Below, in pieces: positions 10,378 through 24,100 of a DNA stretch of 64,000 nucleotides. The translations under genes were made by a program, and so were the position numbers. The stretch lies in contig JANPWX010000171.1 in the NCBI GenBank assembly GCA_024734555.1, positions 179,074 through 243,073 of the forward strand, written 5' to 3'. Position 1 is the first letter of the stretch. The number at the start of each line of letters is the position of its first letter. Under the pieces are notes generated by a model. The model was not told the DNA's origin, ran no database searches, and was given only the letters and a program-made list of their open reading frames with translations. The DNA is from Trochalopteron elliotii. Lineage: Eukaryota > Chordata > Aves > Passeriformes > Leiothrichidae.

Positions 10378-11927
10378 TTTCTTGGCAGCAAAATGTCCAT
10401 TTGGCACAGAACGAGGCATTTTTTTCTGTTCCTAATGAAGTCTGGATACGTAGTTTTGAGCAGCTGTTTGTTTGCAAACCTCCGGGTTTCCTCTTTTGGG
10501 GACATATGTAGAATTTCTGGCCGTTCCCCGCCGGGCCCCTCAAAGAACTGCTGCTCTTGGTGGGCGAGCTCTCCCTAGCCCTCACCCTGGCAGGATTCGC
10601 CACCCGACTTCAGCACGGAGGGAAGCTCGGAGCTGCCCTGTTCCCTCGCGTGACAGCTCTGCCTCCTGATGAGATTTCATCTACGTTAACGAGTCACAGC
10701 ATTCCCGTCCCCCTTCTGTTATTTTCCTGGAAAATGCCGGTGCAAACTCCACTGAGGACAAGGCTCAGGGACAAACGATGTGACTGACATTATTTTCAAA
10801 TACTGGAAATAACTGTGACACAGCACGGTAGTAAAATCCAGTGATTGCCCTGCTGTAATTAGGGCAACAGGGAGTTAACACTTGTGTTGCTGGGCTGCTC
10901 CAAAAGCAGGGATCAGATCCATCGGTAGTTGCTTATCCAGGAGTGCCAGAACTTGGCTGGGATATGCCCCAAAAAAGGACTTTTTCTGATGTAAAGAAGT
11001 GACAGCCAGAGGCTCAGCCCCCAGCTGATACAGCAGGGACCCACGCAGGGTTTTGCCTGCAGATGCCACAGGCAACAGCACATTCCTGCCTCCGTTTTGC
11101 TCTGTGATTGAGTTTTCAGTTGATTAAGAAGGAAAATTAGTCCTTCACAGACAGAAAGGGCAGGTAGCAGTGCTGAATCAAGGAGCCCTTTAAAACAGGA
11201 CTGGGAAGAGGGACTTGGGATCCACTGTGGGAAGGTGTCTGTGAGACGCAAAGGTGGTTGGTTAGCCATGTTTAAAACCATTTTGGGACACTACAGCGCA
11301 GTTACACTGGTCAGGCCTGAGTTGTTCCTGCTGCTGGTTTTGCAGCTGAAGCCTTGGGAAGGAACTGGTTTTCTTCCAACTGTATCTCAGCCCTCCAGGT
11401 GGTCTAGGGCAGGATCTAATCTGCTGTACTCAGGAGGGCAAGGTGGGTTTGTCATATAATCATGGAGCTTAGAGGAACAGGGGATGTTTTTGGGCACCCG
11501 AGAAAATGTTTAGCAGCAGCATTGTTGAACTGGCTGTTGGTGAAGTCCCGGGAAGGGAGCAGCTGTGAGTGATGCCAGAGAGTGACACTGACGTGCACAC
11601 ACTGCTCACATGGGGCCATGGAGCAGTTTGCCAAGACAAGCTTTGAGTCCTTGGCTTTCTGCCCCACTGCCATCGCCCCTGATATCAGGGTGGGCATGGA
11701 CACTATGAGAGAGGAGGGCAGCCTGGATCCTTCTCAGCACCAGGAGGAAATGTCTTCTGAGCCACAGGATAGGTATTGCAGGGGCAGACAGAATGTGCCT
11801 TCAGTGCCCATCTTTGCTGACTGCAAACCACTCACCATCAGTCAGTGACAAAGCCCAGCCCTGAGCCTGAAATAGCCCTGCAGATCTGGGTCTCCATCTG
11901 CCCAACTTCCTTGGATGGTGTGATGGA

Positions 11928-11980
11928 TTGAGGGTAGGACTAGATGATCTCCAAGGTCTGTTCCAACCATGATGATTGAT
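11928..11980 (+). mobile_element. CR1 LINE 3' terminal fragment (sense)
   Basis: A short tail: GGACTAGATGATCTCCAAGG, CTGTTCCAACCATGATGATT and GATTCTGTG, the typical CR1 3' end and terminal repeat. Confidence 0.75.
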
Positions 11981-14900
11981 TCTGTGAGGGACATTGCAGA
12001 GCAGATACTGTCTGTGGTGATATCACAGCAGCCACCATTTTGTCAGGCTGTGACAAATTGTCATGGCTGCCTGCCTGAATTCATCCAAGGGCATGAAGAA
12101 ACAGGGAAGGGTTGCACAGAAGGAACCCCAGCCTGCTTGCTCTGCACTGGTCGCTCAACCAGGCTGTAGGTCCTGAGAGGAGACCCTGCTGAGGTATGGC
12201 TGCAGGACCAAACCTGCCACAGTTTTGTTGGCATCTGCTCCTGGATGAGATGGCTTGGAATATGCTGGAAAACAAAATGCTTTTCATAGGGTCACAGGAT
12301 CATTCTGGAAGAGAAAGATTCAGAAGAGAAACTAATGCACTGTAGGACTCGGGAGGTTTCAGTCCTTGTGGCAAAAAAGAAAGGAATGAAACAGGGAGAA
12401 CAAATGCGTTGGCTTGTGTGGGCTTGAGAAACATCCATATGAAATAAATCCTGAGTGCGTGGGGGACTCTTGGAGTATTATTCCCAGAGGGCTGGATCCG
12501 GGGGTGCTGCTTTGGAGCACTTTTCATCAACACTTGACTTTCTCCCTTCCATGCCATGGTCTCTCCGAAGTGCTGGGTCAGGACAAGTTTGTGGTTTTGA
12601 GGAAGACTCAGTGTCTTTGTCCTTGAATGGGGCTGATGTGTCCTTGAATGGCTCATGACTCCTTTCCACAAGTGCAGTCAGCACTGCTGCCCTTCCCTCC
12701 AGGGTGGACAGGAATGCAACGGCCTTTAGCCTGCGACTTTGGTGTCATTGGCAATAAAACAATCATCCTTGGAAAATACTCGAGCCTAGCCTAGTGACCC
12801 CCAAGCAGAAGTGCCAAGTAAAGTCCACAGACTTCCTGGAGCGACAGCAATGACCTCCTGCACCTCTGCTAGAGCTTTACCAGCAGCAGAGTGTCTGCCT
12901 GGCATGGCAGCTCCCATGTAGCGCCAGCAGATCCAGCAGCACTTGGCTGTGCCAGCACGGCCTCCTGAACCACCTGTTTGGGCCAAGGTGCGGCAGGTGC
13001 CCAGAAATATACCCACCCGCCTGCCCAGGAGGTATTCACATTTCCCACTCCAAGGGAGGGGAAGGGTAGTACCTCCAGAAACTCTTCCTGCTCATCTGAC
13101 CGCATTGTAGGAGAGCCCTTGCACCATCAGAAATGGTGCCAGGCATTTACAACACCTGAGAGACGCAGGAGACGAGATCCAAGGAGGCCCAGGAGACTTG
13201 AGAGCACAGTTTGGCTCTGGATCTCCACCTGCCCACAAGACCACAGTCAGGAATGCAGCAGAGCAGAAGGATTTTCATGGAGTGGGGAGGCTGTGAACAG
13301 CATGTCTGTCTGCTTGCAGTGGGTTTGAAATGTCAAGCTTAGGGAAAAATATGCTGTCACCCATCCCTAAAATATTTAGGTGTCAAGAGGGAAAGGAAGG
13401 GGATCCAAGGAGAGCTGCTCTCCCATGGACATGGCTGCCTCTGCACACAGGCGAAGGTTTGTCTTTTCCCAAGGCAACGAGAGCTTTCCTTTCTCCTGGG
13501 CTGGTGACAGTACCGCCTCCAAAATTGAAATGCATGATGCCAGAGGGGTAACCAGAAAAGTCCTGGCATTTTACTTCCTGGTAATCCAGATAAATTAGGA
13601 AGAATTGCAATTAAGAAGGGAGGAAAGGGTGTGTAGCTGAGCTGGACCAGTTTGGAGATATTTCCCATTCACCTGAACTGCAATTCCCCAGGAGAGCCCA
13701 GCCCTTGTTCCCATTCCCCAAGTGCTCCCAAGGGCGTTACTGTAATGTGCTCACTGCCACTGAGGATCTGCCGAGGAACAGAACAAAAGCTTCCAACCCC
13801 CAGGAAGAAGTGGGGAGTCACAGGCTCTGCCTGCTCAGCTGCTCTGGGACAGGGACTGAAGTGCCCAGACAAGCTGCTGGGGCCCTGATTTGACTGAAAG
13901 CACCAAGTGAGGCCTGGAGGTGCCTGTTCGTGCAGGCACAGTGGGATCAGGGAACCCTCACGAGGCAAAAGGCTGAAGGCAGAGACTGGGCTGCTCCAGC
14001 CCATCTGGCATGGAGCTAGACCCTGCCTGGGATGCTCCTTGCCCTTACATCCATCCCTGCCTTCAAAGGAGGTGCAAATCAACCCCTCTCACCAGCATCT
14101 CCCACAAAGGTTCTTCTTGTCCTGCTGAGATGGGCAAACATATCTCACATTTGAGAAATCCTCATCTCCAGTGCCAGGGGCACATTTCCCCCATCCAGTC
14201 CACACTTGGGGTTTCACCTGTCAAGGCATTAGTCCACCTATTCATCTCTCCTTTCCCACTCCCTGGACACTGCCAGAGCTTCTAGTAGCAATTTCATCTG
14301 GAGTGGAGGAGCTGAGCACCCTCGGGGCAATGGGATAGGATTTTGCAACAGCTTTGGCTGTTGTGATGGGCAGGTGTGGCACAAATGAGCCCTCACGGCT
14401 CATGAGCCTCTAACCCAGCCTTGCCTCAGGTGAAGGCAGAAGTTTCTGTGGCTGGTGGAACAGGAACACTCCACATTTGTGGGCTGAGGTCTTTCAGCAC
14501 TGCCTTGGAATAGGACAGCAAATTCTTTCCTATTTTTGGTTTCTGGTTGGGGCACTGACCCCCAAAAGCTTTCATAATTTGAATTTAAGTTTAGTCCTTT
14601 CTTTTTTCTTTTTTCCTTCCTCTGTCTTATCAGTCTTAACCTGTCCAGATTTATATCCTACAAAGGTAAAGTGCAGCCCATGTGAATGGCAATAAACCAA
14701 AGTTCAGGCACCACAGCTGATTCAGAAAGTGAAATAGTGCTGCTGGTGGGATGTCAATTAGGATCAGGTTGAGTCAACACCACCCTCCCCCAGACTGTTT
14801 ACATCTAACTTCCTTGTCGCTCAAGATGGACAGAAGTGGGAATCATCTGGGAGCTGAGAATCTCTTCATGCCTTACAAGTGTTGGCTGCTGGAACTAGAG

Positions 14901-15149
14901 CTGACTCCTAAAATCATGGGTGGCCCCAGATTCCCTCATCAGCAAATACAAAGTGAATCCCAAACCTGACCCACCTCACTGCTGTGGACATGCAAGTGGC
15001 TTGTCCTAGTCTGTCACACACACATTCCTTGTTGCCACCATCAGGACTCCCTTGGGTCAATCCTTGTCCCACCACTGCTGCCAGCCAGAGCTGTGACTTG
15101 TGGACACCAACTCTTCCAAGTCCTCCAAACTCCTCTGTGCCCTTTTCAC

Positions 15150-15405
15150 AAAGGCATGGAATGACAGGATAAGGAGGAATGGCCTTAAGCTGAAGGGGGG
15201 TGGCTTCACATTAAATATTGGGAAGAAATTCAGGTTGACCAGAGAAGCTGTTGCTGCCCCATCCTTGGAAGTGTTCCAAGGCCAGGCTGGCCAAGGCTTG
15301 GAGCAACTTGGTCTAGTGGAAGGGAGGGACAAGGCATGGTCCCTGTCCATGACAAGGAAATGGAACTTTTTTCCAACCCAAACCATGCAATTTATGACAT
15401 TATGA
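15150..15405 (+). mobile_element. CR1 LINE fragment (sense)
   Basis: In order: AATGACAGGATAAGGAGGAA, ATTGGGAAGAAATTCAGG, AGAGAAGCTGTTGCTGCCCC, TCTAGTGGAAGGGAGGGACA and TTCCAACCCAAACCATGCAA. It lies in the probable EPS8L2 first intron. Confidence 0.85.
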
Positions 15406-16339
15406 TAAGTCAGATTGAGGCTTTCAGTGGTGACTCTATAGAGGCAAAGCAGTGACTTCGCTGTCAGTGCTGAGATAAACACAGAGGTGTCCATTTGCCT
15501 GAGCCTGAGCCAATCCTTTCATCAGTAAATTCACTTCATAAAAACACCAAGGAGAGGAGAAGAGAGAAAGGTAATTGCACCCATGATATCCCTTAATAAA
15601 TCATAGGTTGGAGCCTACTCTCATTCCTGACACTGCTGCCTCTTAATTATAGCTGTGTTCAGCTGAGGAGACAGAGGAGGCGTGCTGGGCTCTATGCAGA
15701 AGGGAGCACTAATTAAAGCCTCTTTTCTCTGGGAAGATATTAATGTCTTCCTCTGGGGCAGAAGCAAATGGCCTTGTCCATGTCCATTCCCGTGGGTTAA
15801 CCTGTAACTCTGACTTTCACACAGCCAGGCAGTTTGTCCTGGTTTTGTACCTGGTGCTCTCAGCATTGCTTCTGGGCTGAGATATGGGACTTTCAAAAGT
15901 CCTTGAAAAAGGAAGAGGAATAACATGTACCCAGACAGCCTGTGCAGTTGGGGAGGTGAGGTTAAGGTGGTAGGGGTGGCTTCTCAGTCCATGTACACAC
16001 CACAAAAGAGTTTTGCACACTATCCCTTGATATGTGACACAGGCAGGATTTCCGAGATGGAGAGGGTATCCCAGCCTGCACCCAAACAAATCCTCTGGTT
16101 TGAGTCATGTGGACTTTAACAGGCATCCACGAGAAGAGAGTCCATGCCCTCAGGCTGGTGGGGGAAGGAGTCTTGTACCACCAGGCACCTGCACATCAGC
16201 ATCTCTGCCTGATCTCCTGATGGGTTTGGGACCTGGTCATGCAAGCTGGCACATTCCTGATTCACCTCTTTTTCCAGCTCAGGAGAACAGAAACCCTGCC
16301 AAACTGCGGGAGGGGAGTGGTACATCTGAGCCATGGAAA

Positions 16340-16392
16340 TGACAGCTTGAACCACTGAAGTCAAAGGGCTGATTCTATGATTCTATTTATTC
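16340..16392 (+). mobile_element. Possible CR1 3' tail
   Basis: GATTCTATGATTCTATTTATTCTG looks in part like the terminal ATTCTATG repeat of CR1, but no body is recognisable upstream, so this may be chance. Confidence 0.25.
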
Positions 16393-18420
16393 TGTTTCCA
16401 TGATTCCCAAAGAGAATAAGTCAGGCATCTCCCCATAGCAGGGAACCCAACTGGTGAAAGAAGGTTCTAGTCTAGCATCCAGGTACATGCTCCCTCCAAC
16501 CTGGCATTCAAGCCAGAGTCAAAACACAAGGGTTGGATTTCTCCCCCCTTTTATTTTTTTTTGCAACAGAAGGTGCAGGGTAGGAATGTAACTGTAGCAT
16601 GAAAGGCTCTCAGGGATAACTTCAAGACTGTCAGGTTTGCTGTGAGTTACTGCTGCTTGGAAAATAAGTCGATAAAGTTTCAGTAGCTTAAAAAAAGCCA
16701 GAAAAGCAGTGCCTTTGTCAGAGAAGCTGCTGCACAGAGTGAGGCAGGAGCAGGTTCAACAGGAAAAATTGAGAACAAATGTACCAGAGTTGTGCTCATT
16801 GCTGGTCTCTTCCAGAAGGAGCAGGTAACACCCAAGGTGTGGTTAAGCCATCAGCTGCCCAAGCAATCTCTTGACAAGGAAGCACCTCTTGCCACTGCTG
16901 CGTCTGCTCCGAGCTTAAAAACAAACCAGGAACAGCCCCTGTATCTGTGACTTCAGCCCTGAAACTCCCAGTTCTCTTCAGCTTGGTAGAGGGACACTGA
17001 GGTGGTGCTCTCCTTGAGATCTGTGAAACAGCCTGTGGCACAGAGATGGGGAGTGAGGGAACAGCTGCTTCCTGCTGACAGAGCTGGGGGGCATCCCACG
17101 AAACCAGCAGCTGGTGAGTGCAGCAGGAACAAAAGGAGGTGGCTGAGAACACCGTGCAAAACCAAGCACGGAGCATCCTGCCACAGGCCATTCAGGATGT
17201 CCAGAGTTTACACAGCTTGGCCAAATGCAGTTGGAAAAATTCAGGGATGGAAAAGGAGCTCTTCACTCCCACTGCTGGAGGCTGGAAAAATTTCCAGAGG
17301 GGCTTCCTGTGCTCCTGTCCTGTTCCTGGCGTCTCCTCCAGGTATTCATGAGTGCTGAAGCTGAGTGTGGCCCCAGCTTGCCACCAAACAGAACTGAGGG
17401 CAGGTGATGGGAGGGGTGATGGACCACCCCAGATCCAGACAGCTGTCCCTGGCTCCTCTGAGCCAAGGGGAGGATGGAAGGGAGGAGAGGAGCTCTGGCC
17501 TCAGTGACTGCTCAGTGGAAGGAAACGTTGTACAGGTTTAGTCACAGCCCAGGAAGGCCTGAAACCAGCCAAGCAGCCAAAGCCCTGCCCCAGCCACATG
17601 CAAACTAGACCAGACAGGTCCCAGAACATCTGCTCCACACCTGGCATGAGCCTGCAGACACTCCTGCTCCCTGATCCTGTCTCCCTGCCTGCCAACACCT
17701 GGTGAGCAAACAGTCAGAGGTGAGAAGGATGATGTGAAGCAGGGAAAGGTCGCGAGGGTGATCTGGGCTGCCACCATCCTTCCCAGAGCTGTCTCCGACA
17801 TGGTCTGCCCTTGCCAGGTGCCTGTGGCTGCCAGGATGCTGCTCACAGAGGCCATGCTCTGCTCCAGCACTGGGTGAATGGCACACAGGTCCTTCTCTTG
17901 GAATTCTGTCCTGACAGCCCAAGCTAAAGGAGGACTTTGGTAGCTCATGATATCTCCGAGCATCCTTGAGCTCAGCAGAAGGCCCCCACGGCAAGATTCA
18001 GGAAGACCTGGCTGGGAAGCACCAGGAACAGCCCTTTGTCCTTCTCAAACCACAGGTATTCCTGTGCTCTCAGGGCCACCTGCCCCTCCCTTCAGAATGA
18101 CCTTCCCAGAATATTCCAGGTTCTCCAGTGTGCATGTTTAGGCACAACTCTGCTTCTGCCAACCTTTCTCTGCTCCAGAGGGGATGCATAAACCTGTGGC
18201 TCATTTAAGGATCACACCCTAATGACAGTCAGGCCAGCAAGGAGAGTTCAATGGCTTTAAACCCCAGGTCATGGTAAGCACCACCTGGCTCCCCTCTGGC
18301 TGCAAGAGTATCCACATGGCCTGTGTTGGCCCCACTGAGTGTGAACAGCCCTGATCCTTCCACACACACCTTGCCCACCTGGCATAAAAAGGCTTTCTTG
18401 CTCCTTTCCCCTTCTCCTCT

Positions 18421-18640
18421 GAGGATTACAGGGTTATCCAAGCCAGAAGGCACCTCAGGAGGTCTCCAACCTCAAGCAGGGTCAGCTCTGAAATCAGAAC
18501 AGGCTGCACAGTTCACTCCTGCTGTTCTTGAAAATCTCCAAGAATGAGTCAGCACAAGCTCCTGGGCAAACCTGCTCCACAGTGCCGTGGTTCCCAGAGC
18601 AGAAATCCTGTCCTTCATGTGTCCTGCACAGCTTTACCCT
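18421..18640 (-). mobile_element. Diverged CR1 LINE fragment (antisense)
   Basis: It resembles another CR1 subfamily on the minus strand: CAGGAGGTCTCCAACCTCAA, GCAGGGTCAGCTCTGAAATC, TTGAAAATCTCCAAGAATGA and GGGCAAACCTGCTCCACAGT. It appears more diverged than the other copies. Confidence 0.65.
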
Positions 18641-21027
18641 TTTGGGACTGGAAACCTCCATGCCAAGACCCTGTGGGCACACAGGAGTGGCCAGGGAAGC
18701 CTTTCCTCTTTAAGGTGCTGCAGGAAACTCTTCTCTCCCTTTCCCAGCCCTGGAATGTGTCTGGTTCCCCCTAGCCCAGCTCAGACTCCCATCCCAGCCT
18801 TTGCATGGACCAATTGTGCTTCTTCCTCCTCGCCCTTGCAAGAGATTAAATTTTTTTTTGTGGCAAGATTGTTAAAACATTTCTGCACCGCAAGATTAGA
18901 AACTGCCATTTGAATTATTTTGATAAACCCAGCCTCACACATCCTTCTATTCTGTACAAAACAAAGGGCAAAAGGAATGAGGTTTATTTTGGTTTTGGAA
19001 TGATCTCTCCTGGGACTGTTTTGGTTACTGGGTAACTGGATGTTCAGGCTGAAAAGCCCTTCTGTGGTCTCATCCACAGCTTCACTAATAGCCCAAGCAC
19101 TGGAAATCAACCCAGTGATTTCCTGTGACTGTACATCTTGTCTTCTGACCCCAGAAACAGAGTAGGGCATCCTTCAGCTGGTGTGAGTATTTTGAAGCGG
19201 AACATGTTTTGTACCGTCAATGAATATTATGGTTTCTATAGGGACTCTGTAAAAATCCAAAAATCTCAGCATTTTGCACTTAAAACAAATCAATGGTGGA
19301 CAGCAAAAGTCCTTTTGCATTAAATCCCATTTCTGCCTTTCAGAGGTGAATGGGAAGGGATAAATAATTTTTTTTCCATTTAAAATTGTATCTACCATGA
19401 TAATATATATGAAAATACCAACTACAGAAGGAAAAAGCTACATTTAGACCACTGCTAAAAAAGCTCAATGTTTTCAGACAAAAAGCTGACCTAAGCCCCA
19501 CCACATCTCCAGGAGCCACCACTGAGCTGGTTAAACTGGTGTCAGGCTGTTTTCCTGCAGTGACACTCGGCTGATTTCCCATGTGCCAAGTTTTAGCTCA
19601 AATGAATTGTTACAAATAGCCAAAAATACCCGCACAGGATATGACTAGGAAGCACAAAATAGGATGGGAAGAGATAGCAATGAATGTTGTCATGATTAGC
19701 CTAAAAAGGCTGGAAAAGCCTTAAATATCAAATGGGATTTTTAAGAGATGAATCTCCTCCCTCAAATCTCCTGCCCCACCCTCTCAGCAAAGAGCCCAGG
19801 ATGAGTTTTACAGCAGGAAATGAAAATTACTGATGCTTCCCAAGCCCCTATTGCTATGGAAGAGATTTGAAACAGGAGCAGAGTGGAATAGCTCCTCACT
19901 GCTATAGGCAGAGGGAGATAGGCTGTGGCCCTCTGCCTTTCTTTGGGGAAAGATAGGATGCTGTGCCCTTCCTACATATGCAGAAAAGGATTTTTAGTTC
20001 AGATTGACCAATTACTTTGTGCAGATTTGTCAATCCTCATCTAACCCCAGAGACTTTGAGCTGACATTGCTGGAGACAAACTGAAGCTAAACATGGCCCC
20101 AAAGTGGCTCTCAGCCTAATAACAGCTTTTCTCTGATAGAGAAAAAGCTTTCGGCACAACAACTGCCCTGCTACATGCCTGAATTTCTGCCAGGGAAGTG
20201 AATCAGCATTTCAGGGAGTGACCAAAAATGCCCTTCCTTTTGTAGGCGGTGGTGGAAAGGTCCCTTGGATCTCAGCAGCTCTGTCTTGTTCATGAACCAG
20301 TCAGCACAGGGGAGTGCACTGACAAACAAGACTCCCTCTTTCTCCTCCTGAGGGGATGAGGAACCAGCCACGCCCCCCAGCTTTGCTTGGTGCATTTCAG
20401 CCCAGTTTGGGCTGGCAGTAGCCAGGCAGGGATGGCCAGGTGTATCACGCTCTGCCTGGGGCTAAAGGTTGGGGATTACTGTGGAAAATGAATCTGCCTG
20501 CCAAATGCATCTGGTTAAGCTTTACAGCTGTCCTGTTAGGGGTATGGAAGCAGGAATGCTGAGGCTGGCTCATAGGGATTGAACAGGATTGATGTGAGGA
20601 GGGCACTGTGCATGTTACAGCAAACATTTAATGGAAATTCAAGAGAGACACTTGAGTGATTGGCTCAAACAGCAAGGCCAACCTGTCCCCTACCTGTGCA
20701 CCCACACCTAGTGAGAAATGATTGATCCTCACCAGACAAATCAGGACCACCCAGGGGATAACAGTGTGGTCCCTGTTGGACCAGGCAGCTTTGAAGCTGG
20801 TTTTGTTTGAAAAAGAGGTTTTGTTGTGGGTGCTTTGCATAAACAGAGCCCCACCTTCCAGCATGGATGTGACAGTCCTGAGCTTTGTTCCTGGAAATCC
20901 CACTATGACAAACACCACTCTGCTGTGCTTCTCTCCATCAGAACTGTGACATCAGTGACATTACTGAGGGAAGCAGTAGGGACACAACAGGAACCCTCAC
21001 AACTCCATCCCACCTTTAGCCCATCCT

Positions 21028-21155
21028 CACAGATTCTGGGATGGTTTGGGTTGGAAGGGACATTAAAGCCCATCCAGTTCCACCCCCTGCCATGGGCAGG
21101 GACACCTTCCCTTAGACCAGGTTGCCTTGGACACTTCCAGGGATGGGCAGTCTGC
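21028..21155 (-). mobile_element. CR1 LINE 3' fragment (antisense)
   Basis: ATGGTTTGGGTTGGAAGGGA, CATGGGCAGGGACACCTTCC and TTGGACACTTCCAGGGATGG, with an internal deletion (the CCAAGCCCCATCCAGCCTGG part is absent). It looks relatively little diverged at the 3' end. Confidence 0.85.
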
Positions 21156-24100
21156 AACCCCCACTGGTGCCAGCCTTTCACCGAGTCTCCCAGCTGTTCC
21201 ACAGATGCCTTCAAGCTTGGAAAAGCCATCAGAGAAATATTCCAGCTCTACCAGGGATGCATGTGAGGAACAGCTCTGAGAGCTGGTGCCTGCAGTCAGG
21301 GACACGAGCACAAAGCCAGTTTTAGGATTTTGGTGTTTTGCCTGAACACAGAGGCGATTCAATGCCCTCCTCCAGGCTGGGCTCAGGATCCTGCTCTGGA
21401 ATATGACACACAGAGGCAGAGTCACTCCCTATTTTTACTGGCCTGATCTCTGAGTCCTGATTTTTACACAGAGCAAAGAAAAAGCTTCCATTTCATCTAC
21501 AGTGTGAAATCCTTCCCATGTCTAAAAATCACAGCTTTAAACCCCTTGCTGCTGGTGATCCAGTGCCCAGAGTACAGCACCAGGTTAGGAAAAGGGATAA
21601 TTCTGGGGGGTTGTGGGGTGAATAAGGATGCAGGGCAGAGAAGCCTTCAGCATGACAACCACCAGTACTTTCTTCAGCAAACTTTCTGGATACCAGGGCA
21701 AGCTACACCCACAGGTCCTGGCAGCACTGGAGCCATCCAGCCTTTCTCTTGCATCCTGCCCAGACAGTCCCACGGCCAGCTCCAGCCTCCCACAGCTCCT
21801 TGGCTCCAACCTCCCAGAAGCTGGGTGGTGCTAGGGACAGGATTAGCTCACAGAAGGTGTGGGCACAAAACAAAAACAGGACAGAGAGGAAAAAGCTACA
21901 AAATTCATCAAAAAACTCCTGTCTTCCCAGGAAGCTGAGGGAACATGTCATGCTGGTTTTTCTTCCTGGGGAGTACAAGTGACTCACATGACACTTTCTC
22001 CCAGTCAGGTAGTTTTGAAATGGGGTCTTTAATTCAAACCATTTAATGAGGTTTTATGTAAGGAATGCTCATTCATCTCCCTCCATCTTTCCAAAAGCAT
22101 CCGTTATTATTTAATGTACTGTTTCTGGGCCTGGCTCTCTAGTTTTCTAAACTGCAGCCCAAGCATGGGTAATGCTCACCTTGGAACCCCTGGCAGGACA
22201 CAGCAAGCTCAAACCTGCTCCCTGTTTTCCTTCCACCCAGCTCCTGCACAATTCCTCTAACAGAGAGGAAAGGTGCAATTCCAGGAGCTGTCACTCGGCA
22301 CCAGGACTCTGCAAACAAGTCTTTCCGAGGGGTGGTGCAGCCAGCTTCCAGTTTTTTACTAAGATCTTGGAGTCTGTGGCTGTTTGTGCATTTTCCCAGG
22401 GTATTTATAGAGCAGGGTGCTGTCCAGACTTGCTTTTGGTTGTAGTTCTGGGAGGAAGGTTTTAGTTTCTGGCAGAAATATAAAAGCTCCTCATTTTTGG
22501 TTCAGATCTTTCCTTTCCCACTCCAAACTGTGGGCACCAAGGGCCTCCAGTGCCACTGGACTCCAGACTGGGACCTAAATTAAGGTCTGTTTGCAGACCA
22601 CCATGGACACATTCTCTCTGTAGTTAATTCATGAATCTCCCATCAGGAATCTGTAAATATTGGCACTTCTGCTCTGTAGTGCAGGTTTGTGTTTCTGGGC
22701 TCCTGAAGCTCCATTTCAGCCCCGTGGAGACCAACAGTAAATCCAGATGGGATTCAAAGGAGGGTCAGCGTCCACCAAAGCTGGTACAGGGCTGGCTGTA
22801 GGTCTGAGATGGCTCAGCCCAAATGAGCTGCTGCTACTTCTGCCACGGAGGCTGAAGAACACTTGGTTCCTCTCTGCCCAGACCTGTTGGGCTGGGTTAT
22901 ATTTATCCAGGTGCTTGTCTTCTGGAGAATCTCCACAATGTGAACAATTTGATGTGCAGAGCAGGGAGTGTTTCCTTCAGACACCTGGCAGGGTGTACCT
23001 GGGGACTACCTCTGCTGGAACATAGCACGTGCCACGCACACCCTGGAGCTCCACACACACGCTCCCCCCTTCCATAGGCTTCTGTCTTTCCAAAGGGATC
23101 CATGATCCTGAGTGGCTGTAAAGGTAACTTTAAAGGCTGGAAGAAGGAAAAAAACAGAGGAATTGCCACTTTGCCAAACTTGGGGTGCTATAAAGGCATC
23201 TCAAACAACACAGATAACAATGGGGACTCCTACGGTCTCCAGGTAGTGTCATCTGGATGTGTTTCCCTTTCCAAAGCAGGAATCACCACCATTAAAACAG
23301 AGAAGTGAAGTTCTGACTTGGTCCTGCTGAACAACCAAGGTCTGATTTTGCAAAAGCAGTGTTTGGAAATTTTGGATGGGACAAGATCCTGGCTTGCTTC
23401 TCCAAGGAGAAACAACAGCCTGTTCCTCTGTTTGCCTGTCAGCCTCTCTGCTCTGGATTTGCATTTCCTGATGCTTTCTGACTAACCCAAAGATTATTTT
23501 TATTTATGAATGCATGTTCCTGGCAGAGACGCTGAGTTTCTTCTGGTGAGCCCTGAAGCCATCTTTACAGCAGGTTCAGAAATGCAACTAAAAGCAAGAG
23601 AAGGGTGGTTCCAGGAGGCTGGACCAGCAGACCAGAGACCCATGTGATGTTCTCAAGTCAACCACAGGATCCTGGGATCCCTCTCACAACCATTTTGAGA
23701 GATCTAAGCCAGTTCGTGTGAATTTAGGACTCTTGGTGTGTCATGAGGAGCCCTGAGCACACATATCCCAGTGCCTCACTAATGCCCCAAATCTGTTTTG
23801 TTAGTGGATTGATGTGGGACTGTGGTCTTCCCTACCTGCCACCTCCTTCCATACTATCAGAGATGGTAGGATGGATTGTGGGAAGTGGTGGGATACTCCC
23901 AGAGGGTGGGGTAACTGTCTGGAGCAGGACCAGTGCATGACACTCACCATGGTGCTTGTGCTCCCTTTGCTCTCCTGTGATTCCAAGCAGCCCAAGCTTT
24001 ACAGCAGAGCCCATCAAACATCTTTCTCCAGCATGCCATTCCTGTAGGTGAACACCCAGCAGCCCTAACAGACAGTGCTTTGTGGGCCTGGGAAGTCTAA

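Noticed and set aside
22479..22487. ATATAAAAG, a good TATA-box match
   Set aside because: No start-site context, exon or ORF follows it; a TATA match every few kilobases is expected by chance.
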